From: Blakeslea trispora
Lineage: Eukaryota > Mucoromycota > Mucoromycetes > Mucorales > Choanephoraceae
DNA length: 64,000 bases
Assembly (NCBI GenBank): GCA_025331445.1
Contig: JAIWNE010000043.1
Location: 62,001-126,000 of the forward strand
Reading direction: 5' to 3'
Positions 23,337 to 34,184 of this stretch are shown piece by piece (within the stretch, counting starts at the first letter, position 1; each line of letters opens with the position of its first letter). A program made the position numbers and the translations under genes. Below the pieces are notes generated by a model. That model saw only the letters and a program-made list of their open reading frames with translations, ran no database searches and was not told where the DNA came from.

Positions 23337-24032
23337 GTTTGTTGTAGATGTATTGTATTATAAAGGGGTAAAAGAATATTTCAATTAAATCCCAAGACAC
23401 AGTTTTATAGTGCACCGTATAAAGCCCGTCTCCCAAAACCATTTCCCTGGATCTTGGACCATGCAATACCCATGTAGTTGTCAAGCAATTGATGTTTGTG
23501 CTACAAACACATCTCTTATAAACTGCCAACTTTGTTTTGTTGATGTTTCAAATGCTTCATGTGATGTAGATAAGAAAAAAGAGAACAAGGAGGGAAGGAA
23601 AGCAGTGCAGTTTCTTGCAAGCTCTACAGCTCTTCAAATACTTTGGTTCCAGACTGTCAGAAGCAGGTGCTTTTGTCGATTGAAACAGAATGATTGCTTG
23701 ATCGAAGCAAAATAGAACATCGTATTCTTTTTTTTTTAGCATGTTTCATTCCGCATATATCCAAGAAACGAGGAGTAAGTGCTGTACAACAAGTGATGCA
23801 TATGTTTGTGGTGAACGATAGATGATGATTATCTGTTACTATCTTCAGAATGCTTTTCGATCGATATGCTGTCTGTCGATTCTCTTTTTGTAGAAATTGG
23901 AGGTCTTGAATAAGAAGACAATAAAAAGTACTTTGTGATCCCTTTGTTCTGATAAAGAGAGATGGCTTTTCTATCTAGTAAAATTACAACAACTATTTAT
24001 ACAAATCGGTTCAAGATTGGTTTACCCGGTTA

Positions 24033-24079
24033 GAGATATATGTCGAAAGTTTCGGGGTGAAACTTTCCACATACATCTC
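24033..24079. mobile_element. Minimal 47-bp inverted-repeat element (copy 3)
   Basis: Same sequence and TA flanks as the element at 3662-3708, at the same place in the unit. Confidence 0.65.
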
Positions 24080-25497
24080 TATTTGAGCTCAAGAAGTTGG
24101 TCGATTACAAGTTTCTATACGTTAGAAACTCTAACTCTTTGCTCAAAGAAAATAAACATGAATCCCTTTGTCGTCTAAAAAAAAAACAAAGTTTGATAAC
24201 AATAAACAAGCTTTCACTGTCAACATCAATGAGTAATTCTTTTCACAAGCAAGAACACAAAAAAAAAGGAGTCTTTTAGCTCAGGCCTTATTTGTACCGC
24301 GACAATTAGATTGTTTTCTAGATCCTGAATCTACTTGTCTCATTTGTCTTCATCGACAAGGTATACGACGAGAGAAATGAGTTTTAGATTGAGCCTAAGC
24401 TCGTCTTTTGCTTATTAAGGAAGCTTGATTTCAGGTCTAAATTCAATGCAAATAATGACTGGTAGTACAAGCTTATCCGTTTAATATGTTAGTTGTTCTT
24501 ATGTATCAATTAGATGAGCACTCGCATAGAAAAAAATCTAGTTGAATGACCTGCTTCCTTTGGTCTACACCAATTCATAGTAACATCATGAGAAGATAGG
24601 AAATAAGGCGTTTGTGTTTATTCATCTGCAGATTTCTCTTTTATGTTCCTTTCCTTTCTCGGGAACAATCCGAAAGTACTTGTAAGCAACAGAAAAAAGT
24701 GAAATGCAAAGACCCAATTCGCACATTTTGCTCGTCGATATATTGGAAGCAAACGACTGATTCCATGTCTTCACTCTCCAGCATGCGTCGCCCTTTATAT
24801 ATGCATAGAACTGATTTTTTTTTTTTGCTGGCACACTTAACAAAAAAAGATTAGATCGTTTTGAAGACTGTTCTCTTAAAGAGCAGCTCTCAATCAGATA
24901 TACGTGCAGCTCTGAACGAGAATATCAACAAATCGCCACAACGATCTTCCAAACACACACTGCTGCAACCATCAGCTATCCTCAAAATCAATGCTTTCTC
25001 CTTCAACAGGCTCGCTCTTTTCAACTTGCTCTTACATACAGACCAAAAATTGTTCGCGGAATCGAGCTTAATGGATTATCAATAAAAATCACACTTGGTA
25101 TTGGCTTCCAAATCAACCAAGTCAGTTGCCTGCTTGTGATATACTCCAACGCTAACAGGAGAGCTTCTCCTTTTAGGGCTCAAAATGGGCTTCCTTAGTC
25201 GTCAAGAAAAAAACAATAATGAAGTATAAAGGCAAAAACTAATGGTCACAATAAGTTCATGGCCTTTAGGCTGACTATTACGTTTTTTCTTTGCACTGTT
25301 TGCTTTGTTTGCAAGTTGTTCTAGAGAAAAGAGAAAAGGAATACTTGCATCTGCCACTAGCATTTCTTGACTGCTTAGTCTTTGCTTCTTCTTCCTTCTT
25401 CTTTTGCACAAACAAGCTATAGCATTTGGATCCTTTTCTTGGTTGCGTCCTTCTCCTCTGTCAAGCAAGTAGTAATAATCTGTACGTTTGAACACAT

Positions 25498-27580
25498 TTA
25501 GCCCTTTGTGCTTTTAGGTCATCTTGGAGTCTTTGTTGTAAAGCGCAAGTCTCAAAGATGGTAGCATCAGTAAGCAGGAACTGTTCATACTTATCCTTTC
25601 CATCTTTTGGGACAGATCTGAAGCTCAATTTTTTATTGTTTTTGCGGTTCTGACTATGTGGGATCTGTTCAAGGAAGTACGCATCTTGATTCTCTCCATA
25701 TGCGATCTGCCTTTGAAAACAGCATATTCATATTTTGCTCTTTCGAAATCCTTTGAAAGAGTAAAGTAAGCAAACAACACAATCAGAGTCAACAATTCGT
25801 GAAGAGTAGTATCAGTTTCAAGACAAGACAAGACAAGACAAGACAAGACAAGACAAGACAAGACAAGACAAGACAAGACTAAGAATTTTTTTTTATTACA
25901 AACAAACTTCTGTGGAAGAAGATGCTTTTGCATTGGTTGAGGTCTTGACAGTTGAATGTCCAAAATCATAGATTTCTTTTAGGTCTGTATAATCTAAAAG
26001 ACGCCATTCAACAATTGAACTGTTGTTGTTTACAACACAATGACTTTCATACGACTTGGCTACATCATGCAATATGTTCAGTTGAGAGCCAAAGTTAAGA
26101 AATTCTAGAAAAGTCGAAGGAAGGGAGATTTTTCCAGCATCCAATAACAAGCAAACACCAGAAGAAAAAAAGACAAATGGAAACCTATTTATATGGTCAG
26201 TCTTTGTAGCAGTTTGCCTATTCAAAACGCACCATTGGTTTGGAAATCCAAGCATGTCTTCAGCTTGCATTCCTCAAGCTAACTAGACCAAAGACACGGA
26301 TTCTGTGCAAATCAAGAGCATGCCGATCTGCAGATGAATGGCCGCCCTTGATTTCGCCTATGACATTTGTCACTTTGTCACTTTGTCGCTGTTACCTGCT
26401 TCTACTACAAAGTCAGGTTTACGCCCGCTCAAAGCCGAGCACGAGGGGAATAACACAACGTTACAACTATTCAGAGCGTAAGGATACTGTTCTTTTCGTC
26501 GTCTCTATCTGAACTTACCCATGTGCATCATGGCTTGGGCTAAACTTGAAAATTTGACAAGCAGCAGAAATAACGCATGATTGTATGCGCATTTCTGTGC
26601 TTTCTTTTTTTTCTTCAGTCATATGAGGCATCCTGCGGAACAAAGAAGCAAAGAAAAGGTTAGATACATAAACCAATGTAGGCTAATATAGCTGGCTTAC
26701 ATCAGCATCAGACTTCTCATGAGATTAGCTCCAGCTTTGTCTTTCTTTGTGCTGAACTTTCTTTTCAGACAATGAAACTTGTCCTCAAGAAGATCATAGT
26801 CTTTATCGAAGCGACAGTCCTAATTCTCTTTCAATCAGTATTTACTACTCGAGTAAAGCAGCAGGTTTCGAAAACTTACTTCAAATGCATCTTCGATTTC
26901 TTGTCTCAACGGTGCTGGGAGTCTTGATGGCACTCCGTATTGCTCCAGTCTTGACTTTTGAACAAACTCCTTGAATGACTGTCCAAGGGCTTCTTTCATC
27001 TCATGATTTGTATGGTCAAGCAATACGACTCTCTGAACAGCACTATATAAAAAGTTAGCTATTCGCTACAGTGTGTTGATGAATTTAATGACAACACTTA
27101 CAAAAGCTTATTCAAACCATTGCAGAAGCTATGTGCCTTGGAGCATTTGCCGTAGTTTGCAAATTGCTCAGTGGCATTTTTGCGATACCCGTTGAAAAAA
27201 GTTGTCATCAAACTTCAGGTCTCCAGTCAAATTTCCTTTGAGGTTTTCAAAGCTATGATGTGAATGAATTTTTTCTCTTCATAAATAATTTTGTTTTTCA
27301 TATACATACAGTTGCTGGAGCCTGAAATTCGATCACTTTTTATAATCAAAACTCAGCGTTAAAGATGCATAAACTAAAAGACACATTAGTGATTCAAGAC
27401 AATGTCCAATTGAGCTCTGTTTTTCGTCATTAAAAAAAAGCGGGGCTAATACTTTGTTATATTACCTTTAGCATCAATGACGGCTTGACAGAGGTCCTTC
27501 ATGTTGTTCACTAGGCGAACAAGTAGATCAAGTGGCGGCTCTTTTAAAAAGAATGAAGTATTGATTGTTGTCATCATCAT
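25498..27580 (-). pseudogene. Gene B, copy 3
   Basis: Same layout as copy 2 with start at 27580 and the same shared frame break. Two small differences: one C fewer at the CCTCAAGC stretch near 26271, and one A fewer in the run before the stop (near 25505), which moves the downstream frame. It lies inside the left arm of the palindrome. Confidence 0.5.
25819..25880. repeat. AGACA pentanucleotide repeat, long (copy 3)
   Basis: About twelve AGACA units, at the same place as in copy 2. Confidence 0.85.
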
Positions 27581-27845
27581 GCCAGATATGCTTTATATAA
27601 TACCCGATCGAACCTAAGTTTCCTGTGATTGTAACTACATGGCCATTAGAAAGCAGAACAGGAAGGTGACAACTTCAATTTTGCAGCTCCACTTTAGTGC
27701 TTCTCATTTTTTGCCATGCAATAACAACTTCCTGGATCTCATTGGCCGAAATAAACTGACGTCAGTCTATAGCCAAAATATTAGTCTTCAAAAAATTAAC
27801 TTGACCAACTTTTTTTGTTTCTTTGTCAACACATTTTGGCCCAAT

Positions 27846-28698
27846 ACAGTTAGCAATTAATAGACTAGGTCTTGAGCTGCTGTATTGTCAGGACTGTGCC
27901 TAGGAGCATATAGATGGATAAGCAATTAATAGACTGAGTCTTGAGCCCCGTCTGTACCGAAAGTGCAGCCCTGTTTGGCCACTCGCGTCTCTCTACATTA
28001 CATGCGTTTGCAAAGGTGACTATATAGTCCTGCTTGATTCTTGTAGAGGATCATTACTAACTGTACGCTCTCCCTCTCTTGTAGGTTCTTTCCAAGGTTA
28101 TTCGGCCAGTACAGTTAGCAATTAATAGACTGAGTCTTGAGCTGCTGTATTGTCAGGACTGTGCCTAGGAGCATATAGATGGATAAGCAATTAATAGACT
28201 GAGTCTTGAGCCCCGTCTGTACCGAAAGTGCAGCCCTGTTTGGCCACTCGCGTCTCTCTACATTACATGCGTTTGCAAAGGTGACTATATAGTCCTGCTT
28301 GATTCTTGTAGAGGAGCACTACTAACTGTACGCTCTCCCTCTCTCGTAGGTTCTTTCCAAGGTTATTCGGCCCAGTACAGTTAGCAATTAATAGACTGAG
28401 TCTTGAGCTGCTGTATTGTCAGGACTGTGCCTAGGAGCATATAGATGGATAAGCAATTAATAGACTGAGTCTTGAGCCCCGTCTGTACCGAAAGTGCAGC
28501 CCTGTTTGGCCACTCGCGTCTCTCTACATTACATGCGTTTGCAAAGGTGACTATATAGTCCTGCTTGATTCTTGTAGAGGAGCACTACTAACTGTACGCT
28601 CTCCCTCTCTCGTAGGTTCTTTCCAAGGTTATTCGGCCCAGTACAGTTAGCAATTAATAGACTGAGTCTTGAGCCCCGTCTGTACCAAAAGTGCAGCC
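27846..28698. repeat. 266-bp VNTR upstream of gene B, 3 units plus partial (copy 3)
   Basis: Units start at 27846, 28111 (one C lost) and 28377, with a shortened unit at 28643. These units share private variants (GCAGCCCTG, GAGGAGCACT, CTCTCGTAGG) that set them apart from copies 1 and 2. Confidence 0.92.
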
Positions 28699-29102
28699 CT
28701 GTTTGGCTGAACATTATAACAATATGCGGTGTGGTGATTTCACCATATGATACATAAAATCAGATACTAAAATGATATCTAACAAAAGAACTATTTATTT
28801 AAAATACGATATACAACTAAATTACTAGAAGCTCAACATAATGTAAAGAGTGAAAGCTAATAAGCACATTAAAAATTCATAAAGCTTATAAACGGGTACT
28901 TAAATTTTGCTGGAGCTAATAATGCTAAAAAGAGAATCAATCAAACCATTCCATTACAGATTACTTATGGTGACATTAAAACGGAGTTCTCTTTGAAATC
29001 ATGCAATTCAATGAAAGCATGAAATATGACATCTTACTGGGTACAGACACCTTAACTAAATTAAATGTGGGACTATTTGGAGTACAGTGACCTACAAAAA
29101 TA

Positions 29103-29307
29103 GAAATATATTCAAAAGTATCACCCTGAAATTTACCTGTGATTGACAACCATTTTACAAGAAATAGATTGAATCAATCAGAATATTATAGTATGCTTGG
29201 GAAGAAAAGAGCTTTCTAGCCATAAATCCTGATTCATTCAAGTCTATTTCTTGTAAATGGTTGTCAATCACAGGTAAATTTCAGGGTGATACTTTTGAAT
29301 ATATTTC
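29103..29307. mobile_element. MITE at the palindrome centre, loop inverted
   Basis: 205 bp. The arms match the other MITE copies (with one A lost in each AAAAAG run), but the loop is the reverse complement of that in copies 1 and 2. Both outer sides carry the same Tc1 left end (CAGTGACCTACAAAA). So the element sits exactly at the turning point between the two palindrome arms. Confidence 0.88.
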
Positions 29308-31843
29308 TATTTTGTAGGTCACTGTACTCCAAATAGTCCCACATTTAATTTAGTTAAGGTGTCTGTACCCAGTAAGATGTCATATTTCATGCTTTCATTG
29401 AATTGCATGATTTCAAAGAGAACTCCGTTTTAATGTCACCATAAGTAATCTGTAATGGAATGGTTTGATTGATTCTCTTTTTAGCATTATTAGCTCCAGC
29501 AAAATTTAAGTACCCGTTTATAAGCTTTATGAATTTTTAATGTGCTTATTAGCTTTCACTCTTTACATTATGTTGAGCTTCTAGTAATTTAGTTGTATAT
29601 CGTATTTTAAATAAATAGTTCTTTTGTTAGATATCATTTTTAGTATCTGATTTTATGTATCATATGGTGAAATAACCACACCGCATATTGTTATAATGTT
29701 CAGCCAAACAGGGCTGCACTTTTGGTACAGACGGGGCTCAAGACTCAGTCTATTAATTGCTAACTGTACTGGGCCGAATAACCTTGGAAAGAACCTACGA
29801 GAGAGGGAGAGCGTACAGTTAGTAGTGCTCTTCTACAAGAATCAAGCAGGACTATATAGTCACCTTTGCAAACGCATGTAATGTAGAGAGACGCGAGTGG
29901 CCAAACAGGACTGCACTTTCGGTACAGACGGGGCTCAAGACTCAGTCTATTAATTGCTTATCCATCTATATGCTCCTAGGCACAGTCCTGACAATACAGC
30001 AGCTCAAGACTCAGTCTATTAATTGCTAACTGTATTGGGCCAAAATGTGTTGACAAAGAAACAAAAAAGTTGGTCAAGTTAATTTTTTGAAGACTAATAT
30101 TTTGGCTATAGACTGACGTCAGTTTATTTCGGCCAATGAGATCCAGGAAGTTGTTATTGCATGGCAAAAAATGAGAAGCACTAAAGTGGAGCTGCAAAAT
30201 TGAAGTTGTCACCTTCCTGTTCTGCTTTCTAATGGCCATGTAGTTACAATCACAGGAAACTTAGGTTCGATCGGGTATTATATAAAGCATATCTGGCATG
30301 ATGATGACAACAATCAATACTTCATTCTTTTTAAAAGAGCCGCCACTTGATCTACTTGTTCGCCTAGTGAACAACATGAAGGACCTCTGTCAAGCCGTCA
30401 TTGATGCTAAAGGTAATATAACAAAGTATTAGCCCCGCTTTTTTTTAATGACGAAAAACAGAGCTCAATTGGACATTGTCTTGAATCACTAATGTGTCTT
30501 TTAGTTTATGCATCTTTAACGCTGAGTTTTGATTATAAAAAGTGATCGAATTTCAGGCTCCAGCAACTGTATGTATATGAAAAACAAAATTATTTATGAA
30601 GAGAAAAAATTCATTCACATCATAGCTTTGAAAACCTCAAAGGAAATTTGACTGGAGACCTGAAGTTTGATGACAACTTTTTTCAACGGGTATCGCAAAA
30701 ATGCCACTGAGCAATTTGCAAACTACGGCAAATGCTCCAAGGCACATAGCTTCTGCAATGGTTTGAATAAGCTTTTGTAAGTGTTGTCATTAAATTCATC
30801 AACACACTGTAGCGAATAGCTAACTTTTTATATAGTGCTGTTCAGAGAGTCGTATTGCTTGACCATACAAATCATGAGATGAAAGAAGCCCTTGGACAGT
30901 CATTCAAGGAGTTTGTTCAAAAGTCAAGACTGGAGCAATACGGAGTGCCATCAAGACTCCCAGCACCGTTGAGACAAGAAATCGAAGATGCATTTGAAGT
31001 AAGTTTTCGAAACCTGCTGCTTTACTCGAGTAGTAAATACTGATTGAAAGAGAATTAGGACTGTCGCTTCGATAAAGACTATGATCTTCTTGAGGACAAG
31101 TTTCATTGTCTGAAAAGAAAGTTCAGCACAAAGAAAGACAAAGCTGGAGCTAATCTCATGAGAAGTCTGATGCTGATGTAAGCCAGCTATATTAGCCTAC
31201 ATTGGTTTATGTATCTAACCTTTTCTTTGCTTCTTTGTTCCGCAGGATGCCTCATATGACTGAAGAAAAAAAAGAAAGCACAGAAATGCGCATACAATCA
31301 TGCGTTATTTCTGCTGCTTGTCAAATTTTCAAGTTTAGCCCAAGCCATGATGCACATGGGTAAGTTCAGATAGAGACGACGAAAAGAACAGTATCCTTAC
31401 GCTCTGAATAGTTGTAACGTTGTGTTATTCCCCTCGTGCTCGGCTTTGAGCGGGCGTAAACCTGACTTTGTAGTAGAAGCAGGTAACAGCGACAAAGTGA
31501 CAAAGTGACAAATGTCATAGGCGAAATCAAGGGCGGCCATTCATCTGCAGATCGGCATGCTCTTGATTTGCACAGAATCCGTGTCTTTGGTCTAGTTAGC
31601 TTGAGGGAATGCAAGCTGAAGACATGCTTGGATTTCCAAACCAATGGTGCGTTTTGAATAGGCAAACTGCTACAAAGACTGACCATATAAATAGGTTTCC
31701 ATTTGTCTTTTTTTCTTCTGGTGTTTGCTTGTTATTGGATGCTGGAAAAATCTCCCTTCCTTCGACTTTTCTAGAATTTCTTAACTTTGGCTCTCAACTG
31801 AACATATTGCATGATGTAGCCAAGTCGTATGAAAGTCATTGTG
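29206..31843. repeat. Inverted partial copy of the unit (right arm of a palindrome)
   Basis: This is the reverse complement of the left arm 26036-29205: Tc1 left end, tail of the VNTR, one full VNTR unit, then gene B reading on the plus strand. It ends at 31843 inside a gene B exon, after which single-copy sequence starts. The arms are 3,170 and 2,638 bp; the difference of 532 bp equals two 266-bp VNTR units. Small differences from copy 3 show that it is not a simple mirror of it. Confidence 0.88.
29700..30035. repeat. 266-bp VNTR, inverted, 1 unit plus partial
   Basis: Reverse complement of the array: the shortened unit (from about 29700) and a single full unit ending near 30035. It mixes variants typical of copies 1 and 2 (CTCTTCTAC) with one typical of copy 3 (CTACGAGAG). 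Confidence 0.88.
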
Positions 31844-31887
31844 CTGCAGATAACAATATGAAAGAGCCTGCTTTATTATGCAGCTGA
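30298..31887 (+). pseudogene. Gene B, inverted copy, truncated at the palindrome edge
   Basis: This copy reads on the plus strand and gives the clearest view of the exons: 30298-30412, 30557-30572, 30626-30776, 30836-30998, 31059-31177, 31246-31359 and 31576-31646, all with GT-AG borders. The shared extra T breaks the third exon. After 31843 the sequence leaves the repeat, and the last exon runs into unrelated bases, ending at a stop at 31885-31887. The final third of the gene is missing. Confidence 0.6.
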
Positions 31888-32343
31888 TGACTTTGGATAT
31901 AGAACTCCTCTACAATTTCAGTAACACACAACCAGCACCAAAATTATGCGGAGCAAGAAAAAGAAATTTGCTTTTGACCAAAAACCTCATTGAATTCAAA
32001 AGAAAATAAAAGCACAGTAAGAATGAACAACACAAAATGTGTAAAGCCAGTCGTGTCTGTCACCAAAGTAGCGAAAAGACAATAGCGAGATGTGTTTAGT
32101 TTCAAAAGGCTGCTTGGTGCTAAACGAAAGCATTCGATAAATTCGTCCAGAGCAGAAGGGGGAGGGGGGATTTTATGACTGAGGGATTTTACAATGGATG
32201 AGGAAGTTTCAATAAAAGTGGCGGTTCATCCTCTTCCGATCGACAATCCCAACCAATTCAATAAAAAGAGTGAATCAATTTAACCTCAAAATTCAATACT
32301 TCAAATAAATTCGGAAACAATTAAAAATGTCTTTTTTTTTTTT
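31844..32343. other. Spacer between the repeat array and the histone chaperone gene
   Basis: About 500 bp of single-copy sequence. A G-rich patch lies near 32157-32169 and a T-run at 32333-32345. It probably holds the 3' end of the chaperone gene. No gene seen. Confidence 0.45.
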
Positions 32344-33620
32344 TTACTCTTCTAATTTTTGCTTCTTTTCAACATTGTTTTGTTTGGGTTCGTCAGCTGC
32401 TTTACGCTTAACCAACATGGTCAAATCATTCACAGGTGTAGATGAAGAGATCTGTTTAGAAGGAGCCTCTGATATGTTATCCTTGCCATAACCCAACATG
32501 GCCTTCAACATGGCTTCTGCTTGTTTTTCAGTAGCCTGTCTCTGAGACAGTTCTTCTACCTTCAAACGCATTTCAGCAATCAGCTCATCAATCTCTTTTA
32601 GCTCGTTGTTTTCTGTCTCGGATGCCTTTTGTTTTCCTTTGCCAGAGTCAAGTTTTTCTCTTCTCTTTTCCAATACAGCTACAGCCTTTGAGAGTTCAGG
32701 TACAGCTTGATCTGCCTTTTCTGTAGAGAATTCCAATGCCAGGGCATACTTGTAATGAGCTTCGGCTAATTCCCTGTTATCATCCTCCAATACAGATTTC
32801 TTAATATCAATGGCTTTTTCGTAATCATGCAATGCTTCATTGAATTTCTCTATTGTGTTTAACAAGGAGTGGAATTGAGTGATTCCTTTCTTTTCTTTCC
32901 ATACGTTATATCTTTTACCTGTTTCTAGAGAAATATCACCTAAACACAGGTGAACATCAGCTAATTTCAATTTAGTCTCTTTATCTTCTCCCTTTTCAAA
33001 TATAACACGAGCTACATCCAGAATATCCCAGGCAGTCTCAAAGTCTTCATCGGCTGAACCTGCGCCTTCTTCCTCTTCCGCTTCTTCTTCGTCTTCGTCA
33101 TCATTCTCATCATTGGCAAGAGCGGTGGTCTTGATGTCCTTTTCATCCGTAGAAGTGAATTCAGGAGCATCATTCAGCTGAAACAATGGATTGCCTGACT
33201 TGGCTAAATGATTGGTCAATACAATCAGACTATTTGCAATGTTCATCCTCATGCATTACCTTGCTCTTCATCCGACTGCTGTTGTTGTTGCTGTTGTTGT
33301 TGTTTTTCAATCACTTTGGCTGATGCTTGAGCAGATTGACCGAGTACTGTATTTTGCATGATAGCATATTGTAAAAGAGCCTGGCCATACAAGAAATAAG
33401 CATCACCATTCTCTGGAGATAAATCGCCATTGATTTGATCCCTTTAAAATAAGTTAAAATAAGATATGGAACTTTACATAATTGTATTATCCCCTTTTTT
33501 TTACATTAATTGACAAGCTTCTCCCAGCATATTGACACTCTTCTCAAACTCGTCTTTGTTGAAAGCAGCTTTTCCATCATTGAAAAGTTGTTGGGCTTTA
33601 GTCTTTTGCTCTTCGGCCAT
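32344..33620 (-). CDS. NASP/Sim3/Hif1-family histone chaperone (SHNi-TPR protein)
   Basis: Three exons: 33505-33620, 33260-33441, 32344-33203; 385 aa. Proteins of this family bind histone H3-H4 and pass them to chromatin assembly, acting in cytosol and nucleus. The N-terminal TPR begins MAEEQKTKAQQLFNDGK and continues in exon 2 (GDAYFLYGQALLQYA). A Gln run closes exon 2. A strongly acidic block (DENDDEDEEEAEEEEG, about residues 130-146) interrupts the TPRs, as is typical of the family. Later TPR helices include LADVHLCLGDISLE and ELAEAHYKYALALEF. The C-terminus is basic (VKRKAADEPKQ, EKKQK), a likely nuclear signal. The start at 33620 gives the canonical TPR start. An MCB-like site lies 66 bp upstream. 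It is divergent from the uS2-like gene. Confidence 0.88.
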
Positions 33621-33685
33621 GGTATGTTATATATGTATATGTTTTTTTTAAAAAAAAAAAAAAGATGATAAAAAAAAAACTTAAC

Positions 33686-33706
33686 ACGCGTTTAGATTCG
33701 CGTTAT
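33686..33706. promoter_or_regulatory. MCB-like ACGCGT site upstream of the histone chaperone
   Basis: ACGCGT at 33686-33691 is followed by a second CGCG core (TTCGCGTT) about ten bases on. ACGCGT is the MluI cell-cycle box bound by MBF-type factors in fungi, which drives G1/S genes. A histone chaperone is a plausible target. Whether this fungus uses the site is inference. Confidence 0.5.
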
Positions 33707-34184
33707 TTATGGCATTAGTTGTGACTGTGGTTACACAAAAGCACGATTTTTGATCAGTTTGAATAGACAATGACAGCAAACTAAAAGGCATTTTGTGTTA
33801 TTCATTTGATCTTTCGTTTTAGGGAATTCGAGTAATCAACTGGTTCCTTTGTCTTGTGCATCCTAGTCAAACGCAAGACTCTGAGTTCACTAAAAGACGC
33901 TTAAAAAACAAAGGGAACAATGACAGGCTATTTGTTTACCTCAAGTCTCAATGCACTCACTTGCCCAATCAATTGATCTGCTTGTGCCTTTAGATTCACA
34001 ATGTATGAGAGAGAAAATGATTTACTATTGCATCTTTTTTTTATTAGTAAAAACAATTTTCCTATGACTATGGCATCATCTATATATCAGAAATCAATAC
34101 ATCAGCTTTTCTTTTTCGAAATAAAGTGATTGAATAACTGAATAGAGCTATTTTTTTCTCTTTTTCTTTCTCAATAATTAACCT

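Larger units (their letters stand above)
13255..23847. repeat. ~10-kb tandem unit, copy 2 (10,593 bp)
   Basis: This is a full unit with the same gene order as copy 1, followed directly and in the same orientation by copy 3. The junction sequence (CTGTTACTATCTTCA then GAATGC) is the same at 13254/13255 and 23847/23848, showing head-to-tail duplication. It has five full VNTR units and a long AGACA array. Confidence 0.9.
23848..29205. repeat. ~10-kb tandem unit, copy 3, truncated at the palindrome centre
   Basis: It follows copy 2 nearly base for base through gene B, three VNTR units and the first bases of the Tc1 left end. It then stops at the nested MITE, where the sequence turns back in inverted orientation. 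The Tc1 transposase and gene A are therefore missing from this copy. Confidence 0.9.

Noticed and set aside
29103..29307. Palindrome as a simple sequencing chimera
   Set aside because: The arms differ in VNTR number and at several diagnostic bases, and the right arm joins single-copy sequence at a different point. An assembly artefact cannot be fully excluded without reads.
3477..31843. The 10-kb unit as one giant transposon
   Set aside because: Unit borders have no inverted termini or target duplication, copies are directly abutted, and the only transposase inside is the decayed Tc1 element, which has its own borders.
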